Positions 1 to 13,283 of a DNA stretch of 64,000 bases are shown here, piece by piece. Numbering within the stretch: position 1 is the first letter of the stretch; each line of letters starts with the position of its first letter. A program made the position numbers and the translations under genes. Source of the stretch: Arabidopsis thaliana. Lineage: Eukaryota; Streptophyta; Magnoliopsida; Brassicales; Brassicaceae. The stretch is from positions 16,805,835 to 16,869,834 of the forward strand of contig NC_003076.8 of the NCBI RefSeq assembly GCF_000001735.4. The letters are read 5' to 3'. The notes under the pieces are model-generated. The model was not told the DNA's origin. It worked only from the letters and a program-made list of their open reading frames with translations, and made no database searches.

Positions 1-301
1 AATATGAGACAACATCTCAAAGAGATAGATCACATCCAACAATAAATTAAAATAATATCTAGTATCATCATCAGATCTAAAAAATGTGTTAATGACAAAT
101 TTGAATTAGTTTACTACATGCATAAACCTTTTTTAATCTCTAAAGGTGAACAAACAACGAATCAGCCAACTCAGAAAAACTCATAATGAACAAAACAACG
201 AACATAGAGAATTCTAAGAGGTATCAGAATACAAAGTAACGAATTAATACATGCCTTTATCGATAAGTCTTTACAAAACCTGAAACTAATAATATACTTA
301 C

Positions 302-440
302 TCGAGATAGGCGAAAAGAAGTAGAAGAAATTGATCTTCACAAGTCGCAGATTTCTTTGCGTCAGGACACTGAAAATATAATATTGATATTTAGGGTTTG
401 AAGGCTTCTCTATATATACTCACGTAAACCCTAAATATTT
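302..440 (-). promoter_or_regulatory. Promoter and leader exon of a gene leaving the left edge
   Basis: Read on the minus strand there is a TATA box at 411-420 and telo-box motifs (AAACCCTAA type) at 391-399 and, in the other orientation, 426-434. A leader of about 80 bases follows and ends in a good 5' splice site (GTAAGTA) at 301. The leader has no ATG, so it looks like a non-coding first exon whose coding part lies further left. Telo-boxes near the start site are typical of plant translation and growth genes. The gene itself cannot be named from this window. Confidence 0.45.
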
Positions 441-485
441 CACAGAGTACGGGACGAAAACAAAGCCATTAATAATTGAAATCCA

Positions 486-967
486 AAAGCCCCGTTCTAA
501 AATTCACCGCCTATCCCTATTAATCCCTGCTTAATCATTAGGCTCTACCCTATCCGCTTCGATTAATGACTAATCCCTTAAATAATAGTTGCTTTATTAT
601 TTTCTGTTTAATTCGATTTTTATTCTGATTAATCTTCGCCTAATCTTGTATATCCTAATTACTTTTAGATTACAAGTATAAAACAATTTTTCTTTTTATT
701 ATTTAATCATTTAGTTTGAGAGTTTTTGATGTTTTACAATAACTTAAGTTCAAAATTTTAATAAAAATCATAAGTTTTGTTTTAAAATATAATTTTATGT
801 GTTTACTATAATTTTGAAAGCAATATTAGATTAATATGTTTTAAAAATATTAAAATAATTTTAAAACTAATCCCAATTACTCCTTAATTTTAATCCGATT
901 TTCCGATTAATTGCTAAGTCCATACCGTGAATCCAATTAATGTCTAGCAATTTTTTTAACAAAGCCC
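486..967. repeat. Degenerate repeat rich in ATTAATC motifs
   Basis: A 480-base non-coding stretch repeats ATTAATC/GATTAAT many times and is bounded on both sides by aaagccc-type sequence (about 486 and 961). It resembles a decayed non-autonomous element, but no clean terminal repeat or target duplication was found, so the family is left open. Confidence 0.3.
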
Positions 968-1862
968 AAAAGCAAACGATGTGCTGGTCAGGTGAGCGTT
1001 AGCGTTTTCGAATTTTTGTATTTTAATGAAGTTCCAATTCTGTTTCGAACAATGTTTTACTTCAAAAAATTACTATCGGTTTACTTGGTTTTTGTCATTA
1101 AACCGTAATTTTTTGCAATGAAATTAGAAAAACCAAGCCCAGACCTAAATTTATCGATCAAATATATATACTAGAAAATTTATAGTTGTAAAGCTAAATC
1201 GACAGGTGCGACTAAAAATCATACTAAATTTAGGCAATTTGTATTTAGGCCTATACACACATTCAACTGAGTTCATATATAAAAAAGAAAAAAATCACCG
1301 ACATTTCCAAAAAAGAAAAGAAAAAAAAACCACAAAAGTCCAAATTATGTAATTCCGTATGCATCATCAAAAGCACAGAAGAGGTTATATATAGAAATTG
1401 AACATCACATTTCTCCCATATAAACGATTTTATTTAAATCATGCAGGCAAAGGGACGTCATTAACAGTTTTGGTGCTCTTTTCGTCGACACTCTTTCTAA
1501 TCTCTTCTGCAAATTCCCAAAGGCACCAATTCATTGTCAAAATGTAACTTGCGACTTATGATCCTTCATCCTTGGAGAAATGTTAACCCCACGTTACTTA
1601 CTTTTAAAACTTTATCGATGTAACTTGGTGCATAGAGTGTATCTGATGTTGAATAGAAAAAAGGTATTTGTTATGAAGAAGTAAAGTTATCAGATGAACA
1701 TAAAGAGAACGTCCAGGGAGACTAAAGAAGGGACGCTACTTAATCTCTCCCCTTTCCTAAAAATCCATAAGAAAAAGGAAACCAAATACAAAAAACAAAA
1801 ACGACGTTTCATCCTCAAAACTTGTCTCTATGGTTTAATAAATTAACAATAACAGAAGACAT
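968..1862. other. Intergenic, 3' flank of BIP2
   Basis: AT-rich non-coding DNA without a supported gene. The part next to 1862 is the 3' untranslated region of BIP2. Short pyrimidine/purine runs occur near 1280-1340. Nothing else is recognised. Confidence 0.5.
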
Positions 1863-4646
<2,784 letters not shown>

Positions 4647-4741
4647 ATCGGAAACTTTTGCGTACGATCTCTCTTTTTGATTTGAACAGAGAGCTTCCTT
4701 TTGTTTTCTGGTTTTTAAGCTTTGAAGAAGAAGTTAGGATG

Positions 4742-4749
4742 CTTAAATA
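4742..4749 (-). promoter_or_regulatory. TATA box of BIP2
   Basis: TATTTAAG on the minus strand about 100 bases before the start codon, correctly spaced for a short leader. Confidence 0.6.
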
Positions 4750-4823
4750 GGTCCAGTGCCCGAAGGTGATGGTGAAGTAGTCGCTTTTTATGGAAGACGA
4801 AGAAATTTAACTATGTCATCGGA

Positions 4824-4839
4824 GATGACGTGGACCAAT
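4824..4839 (-). promoter_or_regulatory. P-UPRE / ERSE-II unfolded-protein-response element
   Basis: The minus strand reads ATTGGTCCACGTCATC. This is the plant P-UPRE described for BiP promoters and contains the ERSE-II pattern ATTGG-N-CCACG. In the family it binds ER-stress bZIP factors (bZIP28, bZIP60) together with NF-Y. It sits about 75 bases upstream of the TATA box. Confidence 0.9.
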
Positions 4840-4975
4840 TATCTTACGACGATCTATAATGTCAACCAATCAGATTTGGTCTTGTGTTGGAGTAATCGTG
4901 GCCGTTGGTTACTTCGTTTCTTCTTCTTAATTAGACAATGAGCTTTTGTTGGGCCAGTCTTCTTCTATTACATCA

Positions 4976-5322
4976 TTAGGAGTGGAAAAGAACCGGAACC
5001 TGAGTAACCGACTCAGAACTGACCCGAAAAATTGGATTTGAAATCGAATACGAATCCGAACCTGATCGTATCTAAATATTTTATTCGAATATATAAATTT
5101 TACTCCATACTCAAATTTAATCCGAAAATCCAAGTATTTACTTGAAATTTCGGGTTTCGATTCCAAAAAAGAACCTGAAAATTATAGCCAATTGATCCGA
5201 ACCAAAACCGAACCAATATTTTAGATTTATTTTATTGGATCATAAATTTATCTATCCGAATGACTCGTACCCAATCAGGTTTTACTCGAATCCGATCTGC
5301 GTACCCGGATGTCCACCCCTAA
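4976..5322. mobile_element. Small non-autonomous element with terminal inverted repeats
   Basis: The ends are near-inverted copies: left TTAGGAGTGGAAAAGAACCGG, right (reverse complement) TTAGGGGTGGACATCCGGGTA. The 347-base interior is rich in CCGAA/TTCGG words and has no coding potential. A clear target-site duplication was not found. It lies between the BIP2 promoter and the 3' end of ABIL4. Confidence 0.55.
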
Positions 5323-5683
5323 CCATCACCGTTAACAAAGAAATTTTTTCACTAATTAACTTCGAAATTATGAAATAATTATTTGCACTATTAGAAAAAT
5401 ATTGATGGCTCGTACTAATATATTTTTGGATGTAACCTTAAAGAAATAAAGAGAGATTACCTTAACGTGTGATTTTGACTATCTTAAGTCAAAGATAAAA
5501 AGAGCGGTGTGTAGAAGAAAGTGACGAAACTAACAGTGAAAATAGTTTTCGTATGGTTTCTGTTGAATTGCAACTAAAGCATCTGAAAGAAAAGTACTAA
5601 TATCGACAAAATAAGCATCTCTCTCTCTTATTTCACATTAGTTTTGTACAAATCTTTTCATTTATCAAATACAAGGAGAGATT
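5323..5683. other. Intergenic, 3' flank of ABIL4
   Basis: AT-rich non-coding DNA. The part next to 5683 is the ABIL4 3' untranslated region. No other feature is seen. Confidence 0.5.
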
Positions 5684-7253
5684 TTAGTTTCTCGACTTGC
5701 TCATACTCATCAATGCCTTGAACATCAGAATCTTCTTCCCTTTTCGCGATGAAGATTGCTTTATCTCCACTATCTCTGTATTTCTCGACACAGATATAGC
5801 TCTTTGAGGTTCCGGTAACGCTAAGGGCTTTTACAATACACAAAAGATAGCAGCAAAAGTAATTAACTAACCAAAGATGTTGAAATTTTGAAGTAAAATA
5901 ATCTTTGTAAGTGCTATTATCTATATATACCGGTTTCTTTGGTTGGCTTGGGGAGCTTGAACGTTTCAGTAGAGATCCTGAACGTAAGAGAGGGAATCTC
6001 ATAGGAGAGTTTGATCTCTTATCTGCAACATTACACACACACACACTTAATTGATTGAACTTATTCTGATTAAAGTCAAGTAAAGAAAGATGGCGGCTTA
6101 GTTATTGTAGTAGTAAGTACTTGGTGTTCTGTTGTTGATGTTGTTGTGTACGATAGGTGCAAAAGAGAAGCTTCCTGTCTTGTTAGCTTTCCTGCATTTC
6201 ACAAACCAATCGTATTACAAACAACAAAACAAGAAGAAGAAGAAGAGAATCAAGATTATACCTTGCAGTATTTGGGAGGTTTTCTAGTATTGTTGATCGA
6301 ACAGCTTTCAAGCAGCAGATCAGGAGAAAGATTCAGATATCGTATAAACAGAAGCAAACTAAACAATCAGATATAGATAAACGGATTTAGTTACCACTCG
6401 TGAACCGGTGTGAGTCATCTCCTGCAGAGAAACTTGTGCCTCTTCCTTGTTCTGTGAAAAAAAACCATCGATATAAGGGCGGATTATGATTGAACGGATC
6501 AATTGTGTGAGGGGGAAAAGAGGTTAAAAAGGTATACGAGGGAAGAAGTAACGCTTATGATGGCGAGGATATTGAAATAGAAGCAAATGCTGATGAGTGC
6601 CACTCTTCCCCATGTAATCTCTGCATAGTCTCATCCTCTACAACAACAACACATACCAAATGTAAGACAGTTTCAAGAGTATTCATGATTCAAGATTTCG
6701 AGTGTTTACTTGTTCAAGAGAAGATAAACGAAGATGAGTGGTGGAGAAATGAGTTGAGTTATCAGAGAGAAAAGAGTTGAATTTGTCAGAGACAGAACCA
6801 AGATGATCCACTGTGTTCACTACTGCCTTTGCTGCATACTCTTTCAACGTCTCTATCACTCTGCAATCATTCATCAAAATCACTCGCCACAACAAACACA
6901 TGGACTAGTTCAAAAATACTATCGTTAGTATCAAGAAAGACAAGTAAGATTACGTTTCTTTGTGTTCTGCTTTGCCATAAGATGTTTCGAAGTACTCAGC
7001 TGCTGAGTATAACTGTTTCCGCAGATTCTTTAAATCCTTAAAACACCAAAACAGAACAGAAGATGAATCTTGAATGAAGACAAAAAATCACAATTGCCTA
7101 TTGATCAATCTATGTTTGAGGAGAGAAAGAGATAGAGAGAACGATCATACAAACCTTGAGGGTTTCTGAGAATTGAAGAGTTTGCTTCATGAAGAGTTCG
7201 TCATGATTGGAAGATTGATGAAGAACTATCGCTAAAGATGTAGAGCTCGCCAT
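5684..7253 (-). CDS. ABIL4: ABI-like subunit of the SCAR/WAVE complex
   Basis: Nine exons (7155-7253, 6954-7036, 6710-6860, 6538-6637, 6395-6451, 6262-6304, 6121-6191, 5931-6022, 5684-5827) give 279 residues. Motifs in order are HDELFMKQTLQFSETLKDLK, YSAAEYFETSYGKAE, AVVNTVDHLGSVS and LRLSSLEQRMRLCRDYMG. These are the Abi-interactor homology region, which packs into the WAVE regulatory complex that activates ARP2/3 actin nucleation. A basic Ser/Pro-rich middle (SNSPMRFPLLRSGSLLKRSS) and the ABIL tail FKALMSMSKSRN follow. A 128-residue open frame over the last exons (5658-6044) is a different frame, and the spliced frame ends at the TAA at 5684-5686. The symbol is from recall of the locus order. 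Confidence 0.9.
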
Positions 7254-8000
7254 TAATGAGATGAGGGAAAGAGAGAGAAGAAGATAATGGAGTAAGTAAG
7301 AAAGATCCAAGTGGAGACACTATACACACATACTCGACACATTCCATACGTTCTTTACAAGCCAATTATTTTCTTTTAAATGTTAGTAACTAATAATACC
7401 AAATTACATTTCATTAAAGACTGAAAAATAATATATTAAATTTATTACGAGGATTTAAAAATTGAAAAAAGCAGTCGACAAATCAAAACATAATGACCCG
7501 GAATATTGTATTTAGAGCACACTTTTCAATTATCAAAATGCTTTTTAAGAAATTAATTTATAAGTTATTAATGATTCCATCAATTATTAAATACACAAGT
7601 CAAGAAAAAATCGGAAGAAAGATTTGTAGTTGGAAAATTAATGGAGCAGAAAGTAGAGAAGAAGAATTATTTAACATTTTGTTAATTAAAGAGAAAACAA
7701 CTTCTCAACAATTTTGATATTCTTGTCCCTCTTTCTTGAATAAAAAAAATAATACACATAATATATTTACAAGCAGTGGGACACAAGAATCAAAATTCAA
7801 TCACGGACTCATTTAATGGAGTTGCCTTTATGAGCCAGAAATCATTCATGTGACCATAACATATAAGTTGCATTATAACCAGACGACAAAAGAAAGAAAG
7901 GACAGAGCTAAATTATCTGATGAATCAAATCAACTGTTTGGGAAAATACTAGTGATGACTGAGGCGTGTAAGTCAAACAATGGTAACACTTGAATGGGAT
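7254..8000. other. Intergenic between ABIL4 and RPN12B
   Basis: ABIL4 upstream region plus the RPN12B 3' flank. It is AT-rich. A 74-codon open frame at 7493-7717 (plus) has no family features and is not called. Confidence 0.5.
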
Positions 8001-8915
8001 TTACAAGATACGCTCGAGCTCTCTGGTGTAACTGAGAGTCTGGTTGATGAGTTGAAGTGACGGTATCTCCTTGCACGGTGCGGTTTCTCTGGTTTTTTGG
8101 AAGACAACTAACCCGTCTTTAACTTCCCACTCCGGGTGCTCCTCGTTCACATATGTTAACAGTTGTTGATCAGACGAGAAGAGTAACATCTTACAACCTT
8201 CACTGATTGAGAGATGATCGTATGCTTTCTCACTGCATCCAGCTATTTCATCTCTACAGATAAACAATGATGTTTTAAGTCACGGCAATGAGCTAAAGAA
8301 GAGAAAGGGTCAAATGACAAATGAAGCCTATTTACCTAATGGTTTTTGCCAAGAGATCCATGAAATAGACGTAAGTCTCATCAGGTGCGGTTTGTCTAGC
8401 ACTCAACACACGGTTATAAGCACCTTCCATGAAGGATTGCTCGAGCTCCACCGCATGCTTGATGCAAGGATTCTCCAAGGTTGCAGATGAAAGTAATCCC
8501 AGTTCTGTGTGGAATTCAGCTATTCTGTTCTGAACAAGCAGTCTCAGTAGGTTCAACCCCATGATTAGATTCTCTTGCGGAGATGGCGGAATACGATTCC
8601 TGGTACATAGAAAAAACAGAGCACACGTAAGCAAAAGCAATGCATTCAGTGAGAGTGATATAAGATAATGATCAAACAACTCTAAATCAATTGGTTCAAC
8701 TTAGGCTCTCTACTCATTAATAAATCAAATCTATATTAAACTTTGACATTGATATATTCAAGGTTTTATCTATTGATCCGCATTGAATTAGGGCTAAAAG
8801 GAAACAGTACCTTAAGCTGAGACAAGAGACTGGAACAGGTATCGAAATCTTTTATTATAAACGCAGCTTTAAACCTCTCGAACTGCTGTGAAACCTCCAT
8901 TAGTTGCGGATCCAT
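8001..8915 (-). CDS. RPN12B: 26S proteasome lid subunit RPN12-like, paralogue with altered centre
   Basis: Three exons (8811-8915, 8336-8679, 8001-8253) give 233 residues. The N-terminus (MDPQLMEVSQQFERFKAAF) and all sequence from RNRIPPSPQE to the end (FHTELGLL, ELEQSFMEGAYNRVL, SYTRELERIL) match RPN12, a PCI-domain lid subunit. From memory RPN12a is about 267 residues. The family segment between residues 35 and about 62 onward is missing here. In its place is a hydrophobic stretch of about 26 residues (LFDHYLISLSLNALLLLTC...) that looks like translated intron. Skipping it would break the reading phase. The gene may be decaying or may make an abnormal subunit. It shares its upstream region with NRP1. 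Confidence 0.8.
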
Positions 8916-9795
8916 CTCTTTCTCTATGAATTTTTCTCTGTCAAACTGGCTTCAGGAAGAAGAAGAATTGAAGAATAAGATTGCCTTTTCTAATTGGGCC
9001 GTACATGGGCCTGTTGAATCAGTAATTGAATGGGCTTAAAGTGGGGAATGTAACCCAATAGAAGCTTCCGGGGAATTTTAATACGTGTTATACAGAGTCG
9101 AAAACTTGATGCTGACACACTCACTGTCTTTCTCGTCAACGCGTTTTTGGTGTTTGGTCCACAATCCTTAGCCTCTAAGACAAATCAACCCAAATTTTCA
9201 AAACATAAAATTAATTAGTTTTGAAAAAAACAATATTTTAAAATTAGATATTTGTTACTATCGGCACAAATAAATCTCCTCTCAAAAGTCTGCCACGTCA
9301 TAATTGCAATTGTTCCGCGTCTCTGCTGCTACATGCTCATTCACTCGCAAATCGCAATTTTCTTCTTAACCAAATTTTTATACAAAAAAAAAAGCTCAGA
9401 CAGAAGTACTAAATGGTAAATTTGACATAATTAATTGGTGTGTAATTTTATAAATACAGAAGTACTTGTGTCTTGTATTTATTAGTATTCCTTATTTAAT
9501 AAATTACTTTTCACTTAATCATCCAACTTTGTCAGATTCACACGCAACCTTGAAAAAATAAAATAGAATGGTATTGTGACTTTCGTGGAAATTTCTACTT
9601 AGATGACACAGTTGCTCCAATTAAAAGCTTACAACTTTTTCTTCATCTTTCTTTATATTTCTCACCCATTTTTCACCAATTTCTCTCCACTTAAAACCAA
9701 CCCCAATTCTCACCAAAAATCGCAAAAAAGATTTCAACTTTCGATAAACCCAGATCGAAAAATCAGATTTTTCCAGATCAATCAGAGAGTTAGAG
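8916..9795. promoter_or_regulatory. Bidirectional promoter RPN12B / NRP1
   Basis: An 880-base region separates two divergent starts. CCACGTCAT at 9293-9301 has the same bZIP core as the BIP2 P-UPRE. A weak TATA (TTTATATTT) near 9650 suits NRP1, whose ATG is at 9796. An ATG at 9603 opens an overlapping out-of-frame ORF but probably lies upstream of the transcription start. Confidence 0.55.
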
Positions 9796-11098
9796 ATGGA
9801 GTATAATAACAACAATCAGCAATCTTTTTGGCAGTTCAGCGACCAGCTGAGAGTTCAGACACCGAATCTAGCGAATCTGTCTCTCAACGACTCGATCTGG
9901 AGCACAAACTCTGTCTTCAAAGAGCGTCGAAACTTAGACATAGCCGCCACCACCGACAAGAACAACAACCAGATCGACTATTATCAGAAGAAGACAACTT
10001 CCGACAACATCAATTCCAACTGGAACTGGAAGTCTTCTGGTTCAAACAACGACATGGGTTTAGGATTCGGACCTGTGGGTTCAAAATCCACCGTCGATTT
10101 AAACCCAATCGACAAATTCAACTCACCGTTCAACGACACGTGGAAATTCAACTCAGTCAACGTTAACGTTAACGGTTACTCACCGTCAAGCGCCGTTAAC
10201 GGAGATTTCAACAAAGGGGTTTACACGTCGATGAAGAAGTATGGGTACAACGTCAATCTAAAGAACAACAACAAGAACAAAGGAATCGATGAAGATCATC
10301 AGATTCAGAAAGGTGGGAAGAAGAACAGAAAGAATCAGCAGAACAATAATAACCAGAGGAACGAAGACGACAAGAACAATGGTTTGGACAAGAGGTTTAA
10401 GACTCTTCCTCCAGCAGAAGCTTTGCCAAGAAACGAAACCATTGGTGGTTACATCTTTGTCTGCAACAACGATACCATGGAAGAGAATCTCAAACGCCAG
10501 CTTTTCGGTATTCATCACCACATCTTTCTTCTTACTGTTTCGATTGTTTCTTCTTGGTTTTGATTTGTGGGGATGGAAATTGTTTAGGATTGCCACCAAG
10601 ATACAGGGACTCGGTTAGAGCGATAACTCCAGGACTTCCTCTGTTTCTTTACAACTACTCCACTCACCAACTTCATGGAATCTACGAGGCAGCTAGCTTC
10701 GGAGGAACAAACATTGAGTTGAATGCTTTTGAAGACAAGAAATGTCCTGGCGAATCTCGTTTCCCTGCTCAGGTACTACTATGTACTTACTTTCTTGCGT
10801 TTCTTTGAGCTCTTGCTTTTGTCTAAATGCTAACAAATTTTTTGGGGTAATAAAAATAAAGGTGAGGGCCATAACGAGGAAAGTATGTTTGCCACTGGAA
10901 GAAGATTCTTTCCGACCCATTTTGCACCACTACGACGGTCCTAAGTTCCGACTCGAACTCAGTGTCCCTGAGGTACGTTTTTTTCATCTTCTTTAGTTCA
11001 CAACCACTTTTTTTTCTTACATTCAAAGTCTAACGCTTTGGTTGTGTTTTTGGCAGGTGCTTTCTCTATTGGACATTTTTGCTGACCAAAACCCTTGA
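9796..11098 (+). CDS. NRP1: DCD-domain asparagine-rich protein (NRP)
   Basis: Four exons (9796-10507, 10588-10772, 10862-10972, 11057-11098) give 349 residues. The first 210 residues are low-complexity and extremely Asn-rich with Lys runs. The C-terminal 130 residues are a DCD (development and cell death) domain starting at GGYIFVCNN, with LPLFLYNYSTHQLHGIYEA, AQVRAITRKVCLPLEED and the final LDIFADQNP. In plants, N-rich DCD proteins transduce ER and osmotic stress into programmed cell death. AtNRP1 has also been linked to light and vesicle trafficking signals. The last exon is only 14 codons. It lies about 5 kb from BIP2. Confidence 0.93.
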
Positions 11099-12195
11099 AT
11101 TGGGTAATACCAATGAAGAACACAAAACAGTGGTTTGTTACTTCAAATCCAGAAAGAGAGAGATACCCCATTATACATATATGATTATAAGGAGGAGTAT
11201 TAATAATAATTGTCTGAAGAAATGGTATTTTACTAGTTTATACAGTTTCTTTCTTAAGTATATTCCCAGGAGATATGGGATAAATAGAAGATGTGCTATT
11301 TTTGTGTGGGTGGATGAAGAATAGATCTCATCTCCGCGCTTTTTTCTTTTTGTAAATTATATAAAATAACATATGTACAACCCCAAAAATAGGGAGAAAT
11401 GAGATGATGAACTCTTATCAATTTGTGTTTGATATTTTTATTATTGCTCCTATTCACTTCTTGCCCAATTCTATCTTGAATTTCATTTATACTAGTCGGA
11501 ATAAACCGGCCACTTCATGAAAGATTTGTTGTAACAAACAACAAACTTCTCCAACAAGTAATTAAAATGAATCCAGAACAGAAGGCAATGGTTTGGGGGA
11601 AAAAAAATGTGGGAAAGATTAGTTGAAGCAGCAAAAGTGATTAGAGAAAAGCACGTTAAGAAAAAGTGTACAATAAAAGTGTTAACATCAAAACATCAAA
11701 ATATTTAATTTTTGTTCGTCGGCATTAGTTTTGTTATAAACCATAGGAGAAAATGTCAGAAATAGATCCACAACTTAAAAGAAAATCTCACGACGTGGCG
11801 TAGGTAAATGGAGACTGGAGATATTAATGTGGGGGAGATGAAGAAGACTTTGAATTGGTCTTTGTTTTGAAATATGCGTTCACGCTTAGTGGAAACAAAC
11901 ACATGGACTCGTCTCGACGCTAATTACGCGGACCAGATTGTGCCACGCTTTAACGGTGCACGTTGGCTTTGTATTCGATGGGCTGAAACTTTTGCTGACT
12001 TTGTGTTTGGACCAATCAGCCACTTGTTCACCAATTAAGATTAACCTTCTTTTTTTTTTATATAGATTATCGGCATTTATGTATATTTTATACGAACTGG
12101 TAATAATAGTGCATAACAATTGCAACAAAACTACAAGCTTTTGGAACCCTGAAAGGGTTGCTGATTCATGGAACTAGAAGTGTATTCTAAGGTTG
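11099..12195. other. Intergenic, NRP1 3' flank
   Basis: The first 300 bases are likely the NRP1 3' untranslated region. The remainder is AT-rich DNA with no supported gene. A G-box-like CGACGTGG occurs near 11793. Confidence 0.5.
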
Positions 12196-12442
12196 AGACT
12201 TGAGAGTGTTGGCTGAGAAATTTATCAGGTGTAACATTGGTAGCTTTTGGTTTGATAACTGGACCGCCTTTGGTCCACTCATCAAATTTATTGGTAACGA
12301 CGGGACAAGAAGCTTGATAGTTGCCGTTAATGCTACCATTCCTGATGTGTGCAAACCTGATGGTTGGAATCTTGCTAACCCACGGTCTGATCAGTATAAA
12401 ACACAGTCAACAATCCATTGGAAAGCGAATTACAAGCTCTAA
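12196..12442 (+). mobile_element. LINE fragment, C-terminal zinc-binding region of reverse transcriptase ORF
   Basis: The frame from 12200 reads IGSFWFDNWTAFGPLIKFIG and later VCKPDGWNLANPRSD. This pattern is typical of the zf-RVT region near the C-terminus of plant L1-type LINE polyproteins. It is truncated at both sides, with no poly(A) tail or target duplication seen, so it is an old scrap. Confidence 0.7.
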
Positions 12443-12809
12443 TCTATTATTTGCAATATTCAGCTGCTGGAGCAAAGGCTATCGAAAGGTGTGTTTCCAA
12501 GGTAATAACAGACAAGTATCTCTTTTCCTGAACAAAAAATAGTGCCATCAACTTCAGAATCTGTAACTGAATTCGACACATTAGGACTTGGCAAGCCAAG
12601 TTTGAAGAGGTGTCCTGCAAATTTTCTTGCAAGAGCTCAAATTCCTCAGACACATTGTCTTATTGCTTAGACACATGTTTCATATCGGACAAAAACATTA
12701 GCTTCCATGAACCAGAAACACTATTAAAAAAACAAACAGAGACAATCTTTGAGGAAATTACATTAAAACTATCCAATTTTGGATCGACATACTTTTAGAT
12801 TAATAATAT
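12443..12809. other. Intergenic, DEK-C gene 3' flank
   Basis: Non-coding. The 12800 side is the 3' untranslated region of the following minus-strand gene. Short frames on both strands lack family features. Confidence 0.45.
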
Positions 12810-13088
12810 CTAAATACTCGTCGACTCTATTCTCTTGGGAAGCATCGCAAGTTTATTGCCGATCAACTTTACTGCTTCTTCGAGGAAATTTTCAACTTCT
12901 TCTTTCACGATTACCTTGTAAGGATCTTGAGACAGATCAAGATCCAATTTAAGTGAAGCTTCTTCTCGCGCCTTAATCTCTGTTATCTTGTACAAGTTCG
13001 AACTTTCCAAGATCTTCTTCACCGTCTTCTTTATTTTCCTCCGCAGATCCTTGTCGATCTCTACTTCTTCTCTCGCTACTTCCTCCAT
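12810..13088 (-). CDS. Small DEK C-terminal-like protein
   Basis: A single exon of 92 residues starts at the ATG at 13088. It is highly charged and helical. The stretch LRRKIKKTVKKILESSNLYK followed by ITEIKAREEASLKLDLDLS resembles the DEK-C fold, a winged-helix-like DNA-binding module found at the end of DEK chromatin proteins. The rest of a DEK protein (SAP-box region) is absent. A telo-box (minus AAACCCTAA) at 13163-13171 lies about 80 bases upstream. From locus order this is the gene labelled DEK chromatin-associated protein (At5g42060). The DEK-C call is by eye. Confidence 0.7.
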   Translation of the reverse strand: MEEVAREEVEIDKDLRRKIKKTVKKILESSNLYKITEIKAREEASLKLDLDLSQDPYKVIVKEEVENFLEEAVKLIGNKLAMLPKRIESTSI

Positions 13089-13283
13089 TGATGATGTCTC
13101 GCCGACAGAGAGAAACCAAAGGGTTTTTGTTTTGTTTTTTCTTACGAGTGATAAAACCTTCTTTAGGGTTTCTTAACTATTGAGCCGTAAAATTATAAAT
13201 GGGCCGATAATATGTTTAGGCCCAATCATCATTACACATTTCCAAAAAAAGTTCTTCTTGGACTTGAAAAACTGGGCTATATA

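Noticed and set aside
5658-6044. 128-codon minus-strand frame at the end of ABIL4
   Set aside because: It runs through an intron. The spliced reading in another frame gives the known ABIL-type tail and a proper stop at 5684.
7493-7717. 74-codon plus-strand frame between ABIL4 and RPN12B
   Set aside because: Its composition follows the AT-rich background, and no homologous motif is seen.
9603-9806. Possible upstream ORF overlapping the NRP1 start
   Set aside because: Its ATG lies before the likely TATA and transcription start near 9650-9680, and its product has no family features.
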